From Victivallales bacterium (lineage in GTDB: Bacteria > Verrucomicrobiota > Lentisphaeria > Oligosphaerales > Oligosphaeraceae): 64,000 nt of DNA. Under the pieces are notes generated by a model. The model saw nothing but the letters and a program-made list of their open reading frames with translations, had not been told where the DNA came from and searched no databases. The stretch lies in the NCBI GenBank assembly GCA_017554445.1, contig JAFZIJ010000221.1, positions 1 through 64,000 of the forward strand, given 5' to 3'. Below are positions 8,214-16,236 of this stretch, piece by piece (the stretch's first letter is position 1; every line of letters begins with the position of its first letter). A program made the translations under genes and the position numbers.

Positions 8214-8750
8214 ATGAAAAAAATATTGATTGCATTGGCGAGCTTGCTGGTGATGGCCGGCTGCTATCATGTCGGGGTGCCCGGCGGCCGTTCGGTCGCA
8301 TTTGACGAAGTCATCCTGACGAACAAGACACATGAGCCTTCGTTAGCGCGTCGATTCGACATGGCTTTCAAGGAGCAGGTCAGTGTAACGCCTGGCGTTC
8401 ATAACAGAAAGAACAAAGGCGACATCCATTATAATTTGGATATTGAACTGGTTTCCATTCGCAACCTGTCCATCGCCCGCGCGGAAGTGCGGGACAAGAA
8501 AACTCGTGACGACAAGAACCAGGCCTACCAGACGGTCTTGAACCGTGTGGAGCTAACGGTGAAAGTGAAGGCGTACAATCTTGACCAGCCTGTCCATCCG
8601 GACAATCCCGCGTATGAGCATACGTTCATCGGGCAGGGGGATATCCCCCGTATGCATGATCGGGAAGTTCCGTTGCAAGCCGCCTACAGACAGGCCACCG
8701 ATGACGCCGCCCGCCAGATCATCGCTGCCATAGCTGAACTAGTACCTTGA
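8214..8750 (+). CDS. LptE-like outer-membrane LPS-assembly lipoprotein
   Basis: 178 residues. A lipoprotein signal peptide ends in a lipobox (LLVMAGC), followed by YHVGVPGGRSVAFDEVILTNKT, a pattern typical of LptE-family proteins (G-Y-...-PG, then a beta-rich domain of ~150 residues). LptE plugs the LptD barrel and helps place LPS in the outer leaflet. The family is very divergent, so the assignment rests on size, lipobox and the N-terminal pattern. It sits between an exported coiled-coil protein and ispF; its stop is 5 nt before the ispF ATG. The open frame also offers an ATG at 8202, but 8214 fits a normal signal peptide. Confidence 0.62.
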   Translation: MKKILIALASLLVMAGCYHVGVPGGRSVAFDEVILTNKTHEPSLARRFDMAFKEQVSVTPGVHNRKNKGDIHYNLDIELVSIRNLSIARAEVRDKKTRDDKNQAYQTVLNRVELTVKVKAYNLDQPVHPDNPAYEHTFIGQGDIPRMHDREVPLQAAYRQATDDAARQIIAAIAELVP

Positions 8751-8755
8751 TAAAC

Positions 8756-9241
8756 ATGGATTTACGCATAGGACAAGGATATGATATTCACCGCCTTGCG
8801 GAAGGACGCGAGCTCTGGCTAGGTGGTGTGCGCATCTTGTCTCCCGTCGGTCTGGTGGGGCATTCGGATGCCGATGCGTTATTGCATGCCATTATAGATG
8901 CCGTGCTGGGAGCATTGGCATTGGGCGATATTGGCGGCTGGTTTCCAGATACGGACGAAACATGGCGTGGCGCAGACAGCAAGATGTTGCTACGACGTGT
9001 CTTGGAGGATGAACGCGTGTCGGCGTGGCGTCTGGTCAATCTGGATTGTACAATCATCGCGGAACGCCCGAAGCTCATGGCCTACAAGGAGACGATTCGC
9101 GCCTCGCTGGCGACTCTATTCGGTTGTGGCATGGAACGCGTTTCCGTGAAGGCGAAAACGCATGAAAAACTGGATTCGCTAGGCGCAGGGGAGGCGTTAT
9201 CCGCCATCGCCGTCGTCTTGCTGGAAAAAAAGAACGGATAA
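8756..9241 (+). CDS. ispF: 2-C-methyl-D-erythritol 2,4-cyclodiphosphate synthase
   Basis: 161 residues, full family length. The metal ligands of the active site are visible (GYDIH at the N-terminus; GHSDADALLHAIIDA), with GDIGGWFPD and the C-terminal KAKTHEKLDSLG motif. The enzyme makes the cyclodiphosphate intermediate of the MEP isoprenoid pathway in the cytoplasm. Its ATG lies 5 nt after the lptE-like stop, and comF starts 7 nt after its stop, so the genes form one tight operon. A TTG at 8747 in frame would overlap the upstream gene and is less likely. Confidence 0.96.
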   Translation: MDLRIGQGYDIHRLAEGRELWLGGVRILSPVGLVGHSDADALLHAIIDAVLGALALGDIGGWFPDTDETWRGADSKMLLRRVLEDERVSAWRLVNLDCTIIAERPKLMAYKETIRASLATLFGCGMERVSVKAKTHEKLDSLGAGEALSAIAVVLLEKKNG

Positions 9242-9248
9242 TGACGTC

Positions 9249-9956
9249 GTGGTGAGAATCCTGTCGTCCATCTTGGATTTTCTGGCTCCGAAAATTTGTC
9301 CGGGTTGCGGTCGGACGTTATTGTCGGCGGAAGAGGAGATGTGCGCGGATTGTCTGAACGAATGCGCAATGCTGCCAGAACGACGATGTCCACGCTGTGG
9401 CGGGCCTGCAGACGGGTTGCTGGACGAATGCCGCCAGTGCCAGCTGGAGGATGATGACAGGCCGTGGCGGCTTGCGGTTTCCGCATTTCCCTTTGAAGGG
9501 AAGGCGCGGCATTGGATTCATGAGTTCAAATATCGCGATGGCCTTCACTTGACGCCGTTTCTGGCGGAACGCCTTGCGGACGCCTGGCAGACATATGGCA
9601 AGAATGAGCCAGTGGACGGTATCGTGCCTGTGCCGTTGCATTGGTTCCGCCGTTTGACGAGAGGCTACAACCAGACGGATGTGCTGGCCGGCCTGCTGGG
9701 CAGACGGCTTGGGATACCGAAAATCAATTGTCTGCGCCGTATACGCCGTACAAGGCAGCAGGCTAAAATGAACCGCGAAGAACGGCGGCGCAACGTCCGC
9801 CACGCCTTCGTGTGCAGGACAAGTCTGGCAGGGCGGCGGTTGCTCCTTCTGGACGATGTCTTCACGACGGGTTCGACGTTGAAGGCCGCCACGAAGGCTC
9901 TGCTTGATGGTGGAGCGACGGCCGTCAGCGTGCTGACTGTCGCCCGCGATTTGTGA
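9249..9956 (+). CDS. ComF family amidophosphoribosyltransferase-like protein
   Basis: 235 residues. An N-terminal zinc-ribbon has paired Cys motifs (CPGCG...CADC and CPRCGG...CRQC). A phosphoribosyltransferase domain follows with the PRPP-binding motif LLLLDDVFTTGST. ComF proteins act in DNA uptake in competent bacteria and are widely conserved where competence has not been shown. Starts at tandem GTG codons (9249 or 9252), since the ATG at 9241 is blocked by a stop after four codons. Located between ispF and accD in one rightward operon. Confidence 0.9.
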   Translation: MVRILSSILDFLAPKICPGCGRTLLSAEEEMCADCLNECAMLPERRCPRCGGPADGLLDECRQCQLEDDDRPWRLAVSAFPFEGKARHWIHEFKYRDGLHLTPFLAERLADAWQTYGKNEPVDGIVPVPLHWFRRLTRGYNQTDVLAGLLGRRLGIPKINCLRRIRRTRQQAKMNREERRRNVRHAFVCRTSLAGRRLLLLDDVFTTGSTLKAATKALLDGGATAVSVLTVARDL

Positions 9957-9981
9957 TAAAAAAGATAACGATTTGGATATC

Positions 9982-10842
9982 ATGGACATGGAAAAAACCG
10001 AAGAGAAAATTCAAATACCGATTGAATCCGTCACGTCGGACATTCCGGCCGGTAAGACGGTGAAATGCAAAAACTGCGAAGAAGAGCTGAGCCAACGGAC
10101 GCTGGATTGCAATTTCCAAGTCTGCCCTCATTGCGGTTACCATCATCCGTTAAGCGCGGATCAGCGGATCGCGCTGCTGGTGGATTTCGGAACGTTTGAG
10201 GAGATGGACGCAAACGTGAGATCCGTCGATTTCCTGAACTTCGGCAATGACGGCAGCTATGCCAAGAAACTTGTGGAATCCCGTGGGAAGACGGGACTTG
10301 ACGAGGCGGTTGTCTGCGGGACAGGTTGCATTGGAGACCATCCTGTCTGTATCGCGGTCATGGATTTCCGTTTCATGGGCGCGAGCATGGGATCCGCCGT
10401 CGGCGAGAAAATCACGCGGTTGATTGAGACGGCGACGGCCCGGCGGCTTCCTCTTCTGATTGTGACGGCAAGTGGTGGGGCGCGCATGCAGGAGGGTGCC
10501 TTGAGCCTCATGCAGATGGCGAAGACGTCCGGTGCACTTATGCGTCATGACGAAGCCGGCCTGCCGTATATCGCGCTTTTGACGAATCCGACGACTGGCG
10601 GCGTAACGGCAAGTTTCGCCTCGTTGGGCGATGTCATTCTTGCGGAACCGAAAGCGATGATCTGTTTTGCAGGGCCGCGCGTCATTAAAAACACGACGCA
10701 ATCTGAGTTGCCGCCCGGCTTCCAGACGGCGGAATTCCTTTTGGATCATGGATTTATAGACCGCGTTGTTCCGCGTAAGCGTCTCAAGCAGGAAATCGTC
10801 CTGTTACTAGATGCCTTCATGCCGAAAAAGCGGAAATTCTGA
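9982..10842 (+). CDS. accD: Acetyl-CoA carboxylase carboxyltransferase beta subunit
   Basis: 286 residues. An N-terminal zinc ribbon (CKNC...CPHC) precedes the crotonase-fold carboxyltransferase domain with SGGARMQEGALSLMQMAKT, NPTTGGVTASFA and IGFAGPRV-like (ICFAGPRVI). It transfers CO2 from carboxybiotin to acetyl-CoA, the first committed step of fatty acid synthesis, together with AccA. Three start codons lie close together (TTG 9973, ATG 9982, ATG 9988); 9982 is chosen without a clear ribosome site to decide. Last gene before a strong intrinsic terminator. Confidence 0.96.
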   Translation: MDMEKTEEKIQIPIESVTSDIPAGKTVKCKNCEEELSQRTLDCNFQVCPHCGYHHPLSADQRIALLVDFGTFEEMDANVRSVDFLNFGNDGSYAKKLVESRGKTGLDEAVVCGTGCIGDHPVCIAVMDFRFMGASMGSAVGEKITRLIETATARRLPLLIVTASGGARMQEGALSLMQMAKTSGALMRHDEAGLPYIALLTNPTTGGVTASFASLGDVILAEPKAMICFAGPRVIKNTTQSELPPGFQTAEFLLDHGFIDRVVPRKRLKQEIVLLLDAFMPKKRKF

Positions 10843-10853
10843 CATTTTCACAA

Positions 10854-10891
10854 GGCGGCGATTTCCACTGAAGGAGTTCGCCGCCGTTTTT
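10854..10891 (+). terminator. Intrinsic terminator after accD
   Basis: Perfect 8-bp stem GGCGGCGA (10854-10861) and TCGCCGCC (10878-10885) with a 16-nt loop, followed by GTTTTT. It starts 11 nt after the accD stop and separates that operon from rnpB. Confidence 0.9.
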
Positions 10892-10906
10892 CATTGGAAG
10901 GATTTT

Positions 10907-10934
10907 TTGCAAGGGAATGGAAACTGGTTACATT
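10907..10934 (+). promoter_or_regulatory. Likely rnpB promoter
   Basis: TTGCAA (10907-10912), 16-nt spacer, TACATT (10929-10934), ending 9 nt before the predicted RNase P RNA 5' end. The 16-nt spacing matches three other promoters read in this window. Confidence 0.45.
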
Positions 10935-10943
10935 AATTAAATT

Positions 10944-11315
<372 letters not shown>

Positions 11316-11345
11316 TTTTCAGTCAACAGGGACTTGTGGACAAGT

Positions 11346-12527
11346 ATGAAAACGTACAATCAGATCAACGACAAGATTGCGAGCGGAAAGGCCGTCGTGC
11401 TGACTGCCGAGGAGATGAAGGACTACATCGACAAATACGGCGTGCGCAAGGCGGCGAAGGAAATCGATGTGGTGACGACGGCGACGTTCGGGCCCATGTG
11501 CTCTTCCGGTGTCTTTTTGAATTTCGGCCATAGCAAGCCGAAGATCCGCATCACGCAATGCTGGCTTGACGGCGTGATGGCCTATTCAGGCATCGCGGCC
11601 GTCGATTGCTATCTTGGCGCGACACAAGTTCCGGACCGCGATCCCGTGAATTCGAAGTTCCCGGGCAAATTCGAATTCGGCGGCGGCCATGTCATTGAGA
11701 AACTGGTCAAAGGCGAAACCGTCGAACTTTTTGCGTATTCCTATGGTACGCAGGAATATCCGCGGCGCGATTTGCGGACGCGCATTACGTTGGCGGACAT
11801 GAATCAGGCGATCATGGTCAATCCGCGCAACTGCTACCAAAATTATAATGTGGCGGTAAACTGCTCGGATAAACGGCTTTACACATATCTTGGCCAATTG
11901 GAGCCGAACATGGGCAATATGTCCTACTGCTCCGCCTGCCAGCTCTCGCCATTGTTGAACGACCCGCTTTATGAAACAATTGGTGTTGGCTCCGTCGTCT
12001 GGCTGGCGGGCGCCCGCGGCCATGTGTTTTCAGAAGGAACGCAACATTGTCCAAGTTGCCTGCGCACGGAAAATGACGTGCCTGCGGAAGGCGCGGGAAC
12101 GTTGGCTCTGACGGGGGATTTGAAGAAAATGCGGCCGGAATTCGTACGCGGCTGTTCATTCGTCGGCTACGGAGCATCGTTGGCATTAGGCGTCGGCATT
12201 CCGATTCCCGTGCTGAACGAACGTGTCGCCAAGCATTTGGCGGTTCGCGATCGCGACATACAGGCGCAGGTCATCGACTACAGCACGGATTATCCGCAGC
12301 GGACGGGCAATGTTCTGGGCTCCGTCAATTACGAACAGCTTCGTTCAGGCTGCGTTGATTTCATGGGGAAGAAGATCGTAACTAGTTCTCTTTCATCCTA
12401 TTACAAGGCCTTGGAAATCTGTGAGATATTGAAAGCCGAAATCAAGGATGGCACGTTCCTGCTATCGCAGCCGCTGGCTCAACTACCTGTCAAACAGGGC
12501 ATGAAGCCGTTGAACATCAAGAAATAA
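11346..12527 (+). CDS. L-aspartate semialdehyde sulfurtransferase, homocysteine biosynthesis (DUF39/COG1900)
   Basis: 393 residues, matching the DUF39 homocysteine-biosynthesis family. Recognisable blocks are ATFGPMCSSGVF, GGGHVIEKLVKG, NCYQNYNVAVNCS and GARGHVFSEGTQH. In methanogens and sulfate reducers this family inserts sulfide-derived sulfur into aspartate semialdehyde to make homocysteine directly, using cysteines as sulfur carriers. The next two genes are the known partners (NIL-ferredoxin and UPF0280). The frame extends upstream into rnpB; the ATG at 11346 is the first start outside the RNA gene and 31 nt after it. No SAM riboswitch is visible, so expression may rely on the rnpB promoter or a weak own one. 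Confidence 0.92.
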   Translation: MKTYNQINDKIASGKAVVLTAEEMKDYIDKYGVRKAAKEIDVVTTATFGPMCSSGVFLNFGHSKPKIRITQCWLDGVMAYSGIAAVDCYLGATQVPDRDPVNSKFPGKFEFGGGHVIEKLVKGETVELFAYSYGTQEYPRRDLRTRITLADMNQAIMVNPRNCYQNYNVAVNCSDKRLYTYLGQLEPNMGNMSYCSACQLSPLLNDPLYETIGVGSVVWLAGARGHVFSEGTQHCPSCLRTENDVPAEGAGTLALTGDLKKMRPEFVRGCSFVGYGASLALGVGIPIPVLNERVAKHLAVRDRDIQAQVIDYSTDYPQRTGNVLGSVNYEQLRSGCVDFMGKKIVTSSLSSYYKALEICEILKAEIKDGTFLLSQPLAQLPVKQGMKPLNIKK

Positions 12528-12551
12528 CAACGGTCGGGGGCGCAAATCAAC

Positions 12552-12965
12552 ATGATTATTACACAAAAATATTTCCTGCATTTTCCTGTTTGCGAGACAA
12601 ACACACCGATTATCTACAAGCTGGTGAAGGACTATGATTTGGAAGTGAACATCTTCCGGGCGCTGGTGTCAAGTGAGGGCGAAGGTTATCTGGTTTTGGA
12701 CGTGAAGGGTGAAGCCGGCTCCATTACAAAGGCCATGGAATACGTGGCGTCGTTTGGCGTGACCATCAATTCGGTCGAAAGAGGCGTCGTGCGGGATGAG
12801 ACTCTCTGCAACCATTGCGGAAACTGCGTATCCCACTGCAAGGCAGGGGCCTTGCATATCGCAGACTTGAAGACGCGCAAGGTCGCCTTCGACGACAAGC
12901 TGTGCATCGCCTGTGGCAAATGCGTTGACAACTGTCCCATGAAGGCGTGTTCCACGGTTTTCTGA
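12552..12965 (+). CDS. NIL domain / 2[4Fe-4S] ferredoxin protein of homocysteine synthesis
   Basis: 137 residues. An N-terminal NIL domain (~1-75, as found in methionine transporter ATPases) is joined to a ferredoxin domain with two clusters, CNHCGNCVSHC and CIACGKCVDNC. In methanogens the NIL-ferredoxin partner supplies electrons to, or moves sulfur with, the DUF39 enzyme. Starts 24 nt after the DUF39 stop; the ferredoxin and UPF0280 genes are 16 nt apart. The whole set predicts methionine synthesis from sulfide without O-acylhomoserine, typical for strict anaerobes. Confidence 0.92.
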   Translation: MIITQKYFLHFPVCETNTPIIYKLVKDYDLEVNIFRALVSSEGEGYLVLDVKGEAGSITKAMEYVASFGVTINSVERGVVRDETLCNHCGNCVSHCKAGALHIADLKTRKVAFDDKLCIACGKCVDNCPMKACSTVF

Positions 12966-12981
12966 AAGTTTTCAAACGATT

Positions 12982-13725
12982 GTGAAGAACAGGCGAACGT
13001 TCCATAAGTTCACATACAAGGACAGCAACTTCCGGCTGTGTTGCCGCGATGTCCTGCGGATGACGGGTGAAATCATCCGCCAGCGAACGATTTTGGAGGA
13101 TTATATCGTGCGGCAGCCGGAGTTCAGGACATCGCTTGCGCCGTTACGTCCGCTAGTGGACGCTCCGGAGATAGCAGCACGCATGTGCCGCGCGGGCATG
13201 GATGTCGGTGTAGGGCCGATGGCCGCCGTGGCGGGAGCCATTGCGCAATGCGCCGCGGAAGCGGCCGTCAATGCGGGAGAAGACGATGTCATCGTCGAAA
13301 ACGGCGGTGATATTTTCGCTGCCGTGTCAAGTCCGTTGATCATCGGCGTCCATGCAGGGCCGAACAGTCCATTCAACGGCCTTGCATTTCACGTTGAAGC
13401 GGATGACACGCCGCTTGCGATTTGCTCGTCATCAGGCACGATGGGGCATTCCATGAGCATGGGGGCATGTGATTTGGCGACGGTTGTCGCCAAAGACGCG
13501 GCGTTGGCGGATGCGGCGGCGACGCTGGCCGCCAATATGGTGACGACGCCAGAGGATTTGGAACCAACTGCGGCGAGGATAGTTGCGATACCAGGCGTGC
13601 TTGGCGTACTGTTGGTCAAATCTGACCACATGGCCATTCAGGGGATGCTTCCGGAACTGATTCGGAACGCGGATTCGGATACATTACTGAAAATCACCAA
13701 GGATGTAAATAGTCAACAATTATAA
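12982..13725 (+). CDS. UPF0280 family protein (COG2122, ApbE-like), homocysteine pathway
   Basis: 247 residues. UPF0280 hallmarks are VGPMAAVAGAIAQ, VENGGDIF, and a conserved SSSGTMGHS loop. Genetic work in methanogens ties COG2122 to the DUF39 pathway, though its exact step is not settled; the fold is related to the flavin transferase ApbE. Starts at GTG 12982, right after the ferredoxin gene; a downstream ATG (13060, DVLRMTGE) would remove conserved residues. Third gene of a contiguous homocysteine operon. Confidence 0.9.
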   Translation: MKNRRTFHKFTYKDSNFRLCCRDVLRMTGEIIRQRTILEDYIVRQPEFRTSLAPLRPLVDAPEIAARMCRAGMDVGVGPMAAVAGAIAQCAAEAAVNAGEDDVIVENGGDIFAAVSSPLIIGVHAGPNSPFNGLAFHVEADDTPLAICSSSGTMGHSMSMGACDLATVVAKDAALADAAATLAANMVTTPEDLEPTAARIVAIPGVLGVLLVKSDHMAIQGMLPELIRNADSDTLLKITKDVNSQQL

Positions 13726-13740
13726 GCATAGGGGAAAACC

Positions 13741-14010
13741 ATGGTCACAGCATTTGTGCTCATCAGTGTGGAAGACCGGAAGGTTCATGAAACGGTGAAA
13801 GCTCTTATCCAATGCAAGGGCGTTACGGAAATCCATGTCGTGGCGGGCGATTACGACATGGTGGCGGTCATCCGCGTGGCGGACAATATGGAGCTTGGCA
13901 ATTTGATTACGAATAAAATCGTCAACGCGCCGGGCGTCGAACGCACGAAGACACTGTTTGCGTTGGAAAGCCATTCGACGTTTGATTTGCAGAGCATGTT
14001 CATGGAATAG
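13741..14010 (+). CDS. Stand-alone Lrp/AsnC effector (RAM/SAM) domain protein
   Basis: 89 residues: MVTAFVLISVEDRKVHETV, then GVTEIHVVAGDYDMVAVIRV and a C-terminal helix. This is the alpha-beta ligand-binding domain of Lrp/AsnC regulators with no DNA-binding helix-turn-helix. Such proteins bind amino acids and may modulate full-length Lrp partners. Its place between the homocysteine operon (15 nt) and era (5 nt) suggests cotranscription, and an amino-acid sensing role for the sulfur operon is possible but not shown. Confidence 0.85.
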   Translation: MVTAFVLISVEDRKVHETVKALIQCKGVTEIHVVAGDYDMVAVIRVADNMELGNLITNKIVNAPGVERTKTLFALESHSTFDLQSMFME

Positions 14011-14015
14011 GCATC

Positions 14016-14942
14016 ATGTTGGATTTAAAAGAGATACTATCGCAGAAAGACGAACATCGGATTGGAAAGACTGGCTATGTCGCGTTGCTTGGCCGTCCGA
14101 ACACAGGCAAATCGACGTTGCTGAACACGGTGTTGCACCGCCATTTGGCGGCTGTTTCGCCGAAACCACAGACAACGCGCAAATATCTGCTTGGAATCCA
14201 GACAGATGATGATTCGCAGATTCTGTTTTTGGACGCCCCTGGCATCCATTCTGGCAAGATCGCCATAGACGAAGCGATGGACGCCTCCATCCGCCGTGTC
14301 ATGAAAGATGCGGATGTCGTTGTCTGCATGGTAGATCCGACTCGCGAGCCTGGCGAGGAGGACGGTTTGGCCGTCGATGCCGCTGTCCGTTCTAAAAAGC
14401 CTGTCATCATCGCCATCAACAAGAACGATGTGGCGAAGGAAGAGCAGGTTGCCGCATCACTGGAATTCTATCGCCGCAGTCTGCCGGATGCACCGGTAGT
14501 GCGGATTGTCGCTTTGGAGCGTGACAAGGTCGAACCGCTCTTAACACTTATTAAAGAACATCTTCCAGAGGGGCCTTTCCTGTATTCAGACGACGAGATG
14601 ACGGATGTCTATGAACGCGATGTGGCCGCCGAACTGATTCGCGAGACACTATTGGAGGAACTGAAGCAGGAAGTGCCGCACTGCGTCGCCGTGACCATCG
14701 ATTCATGGAAAGCGGAAGGAAACCGCGTGTCCATTGAAGCGACACTGAATGTGGAACGGCCTGGCCATCGCGGCATCATTCTTGGACAGGGCGGCAGCAT
14801 GATCAAGCATATCCGTGAATGCGCAACCGCCAAAATAGCAGAGTTTTGCGAGGCCAAGATCAATTTACGCCTGTTTGTGAAAGTCGTTCCGGATTGGCGT
14901 AACCGCAAGCGCTTCCTGAAAGACATCCGGCTGATGGAGTGA
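14016..14942 (+). CDS. era: GTPase Era
   Basis: 308 residues. GTPase motifs: G1 GRPNTGKST, G2 region KPQTTRK, G3 DAPGIH, G4 NKND. The C-terminal KH domain has GQGGSMIKHI and ends with the Era-typical VKVVPDWRNR. Era binds the 3' end of 16S rRNA and assists 30S maturation. It closes the rightward operon that begins with the homocysteine genes; the next gene is on the opposite strand, 16 nt away. Confidence 0.96.
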   Translation: MLDLKEILSQKDEHRIGKTGYVALLGRPNTGKSTLLNTVLHRHLAAVSPKPQTTRKYLLGIQTDDDSQILFLDAPGIHSGKIAIDEAMDASIRRVMKDADVVVCMVDPTREPGEEDGLAVDAAVRSKKPVIIAINKNDVAKEEQVAASLEFYRRSLPDAPVVRIVALERDKVEPLLTLIKEHLPEGPFLYSDDEMTDVYERDVAAELIRETLLEELKQEVPHCVAVTIDSWKAEGNRVSIEATLNVERPGHRGIILGQGGSMIKHIRECATAKIAEFCEAKINLRLFVKVVPDWRNRKRFLKDIRLME

Positions 14943-14958
14943 ATGGATTGAATTCAAA

Positions 14959-16077
14959 TTACGGCGTCAATCCGATTTTTGACAAGCCAAATTTGACGAT
15001 GAATTGGGAGAGGGCGGTTTCTACTTCTTTGCAACGCGCCATCAACTCCTTGTCGGCGACTTTGGGGCGTGGAGGCATCTGGCGGACGTTTTCAAAGACC
15101 AACCGTTTGCCTGATTTATGACGTTTTTTGATAGCGGATTGAAATTTTTTCGGGATGACGATGCGCTGCCATTTGTCCGCTTTGATGATCTTTCCCGTAT
15201 CCTTTTGAAGTTCATAGCTTTCGATGATGATTTGATCCACATAGAAGTTGAGGAGTTTAAAGGCTGGGCGGTGGCTTCGGCCAATGGACGGTGCGCAAAA
15301 TTGCGTCCATGTGTCCTGCGGGAATTCAAGATCCAAATGGAGATGGCCGCAGAGCGCAGCCAGCACATTTGGATTCTCATTCATCGTGTTGGTGCCCCAT
15401 TCCGCATCCGGAAAGCACGGCGGTACAAGTGTTTCATGCAGAACGAAGAAAGATGGTTTCTCAGTGTTCAGTGAAAGGTCTTTTATAATCCATTCCTTTG
15501 TGTCGTCATAAAAAACGGACGTGATATCACGTTGCGGCGCGACGGCATCCGTGGATGCCATGAGAAAATGGAATCCACCGAAATCGAAACTGTATTTCTG
15601 TGGGCCGAAGACCTTTTCGAAGTCCCATGGCCAGTTGTCGCCAGGGATGATGGCGTAGAGTCTCGCTAGTTCTTTTTCAAGGAAATGCTTGAGCCAGAGA
15701 TGCCGCTTCACGCCGATGGGATATTTGTTTTCTTCTTCTGAAAGGCCTTCGGTATAGTCGCAGTTGTCACCCGTAATCAGCGTGAAATTGGCTTTCAATT
15801 CGTCCCGTATCATATTGAAAGCCAATTTGGAAGCTTTGATGCTTGCTTCGTCTCGCAGATGCATGTCACTGACCCATGCCACTTTAAAGAGAGGCTTGCC
15901 TGCCTTTTTGGCCCATGAAGGTTGCTCCATGGGGCGGATTTCGAATTTTTTGGCGATCTGGACAAGATCTTGGATGTTTTTCCCGCTGGTCAGTTGCGCC
16001 TGAGCTAGACATTTGCTCGTCTTCAGAAGGAAAAGAATAATGGCAAAGAGGACATGGTAAAGGAATCGTCGGATCAT
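14959..16077 (-). CDS. Exported metallophosphoesterase
   Basis: 372 residues. The N-terminus (MIRRFLYHVLFAIILFLL..CLAQAQ) is a signal peptide or anchor. Metallophosphoesterase motifs follow: VSDMHLRD, ITGDN, a GNH-like PGDNWPWD where the usual Asn-His is replaced by Asp-Asn, VLHETL and CGHLHLD. The altered third motif removes the usual proton-donor His, so activity may be changed. It is separate from the metallophosphoesterase at 720-1646 and only weakly similar to it. Ends 16 nt from the era stop in tail-to-tail orientation, with no strong terminator visible between them. Confidence 0.75.
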   Translation of the reverse strand: MIRRFLYHVLFAIILFLLKTSKCLAQAQLTSGKNIQDLVQIAKKFEIRPMEQPSWAKKAGKPLFKVAWVSDMHLRDEASIKASKLAFNMIRDELKANFTLITGDNCDYTEGLSEEENKYPIGVKRHLWLKHFLEKELARLYAIIPGDNWPWDFEKVFGPQKYSFDFGGFHFLMASTDAVAPQRDITSVFYDDTKEWIIKDLSLNTEKPSFFVLHETLVPPCFPDAEWGTNTMNENPNVLAALCGHLHLDLEFPQDTWTQFCAPSIGRSHRPAFKLLNFYVDQIIIESYELQKDTGKIIKADKWQRIVIPKKFQSAIKKRHKSGKRLVFENVRQMPPRPKVADKELMARCKEVETALSQFIVKFGLSKIGLTP

Positions 16078-16123
16078 TGACTTGTATCAATTAGATGATG
16101 AAGTTTCAGCATAATGATTGTCA

Positions 16124-16135
16124 TGTAAATTTACA
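16124..16135. promoter_or_regulatory. Perfect 12-nt palindrome TGTAAATTTACA, possible operator
   Basis: Lies between two divergent genes (metallophosphoesterase and ketosynthase). A palindrome of this type is a common binding site for dimeric repressors. No second copy was noticed, so the role is open. Confidence 0.35.
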
Positions 16136-16217
16136 CTCGAATCAGTAAATGACAAGCTATCCAATAAAAGCTTTTGTGAATCGTTCTAGATTCTGTCCAG
16201 AAAGTCATTTTTTTTAT

Positions 16218-16223
16218 TATAAT
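16218..16223 (+). promoter_or_regulatory. Possible -10 element (TATAAT) before the ketosynthase gene
   Basis: Perfect TATAAT only 14 nt before the ATG, with an AAGG ribosome site between, so the message would have a very short leader. No good -35 match. Confidence 0.35.
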
Positions 16224-16236
16224 AAGGTACTACATT

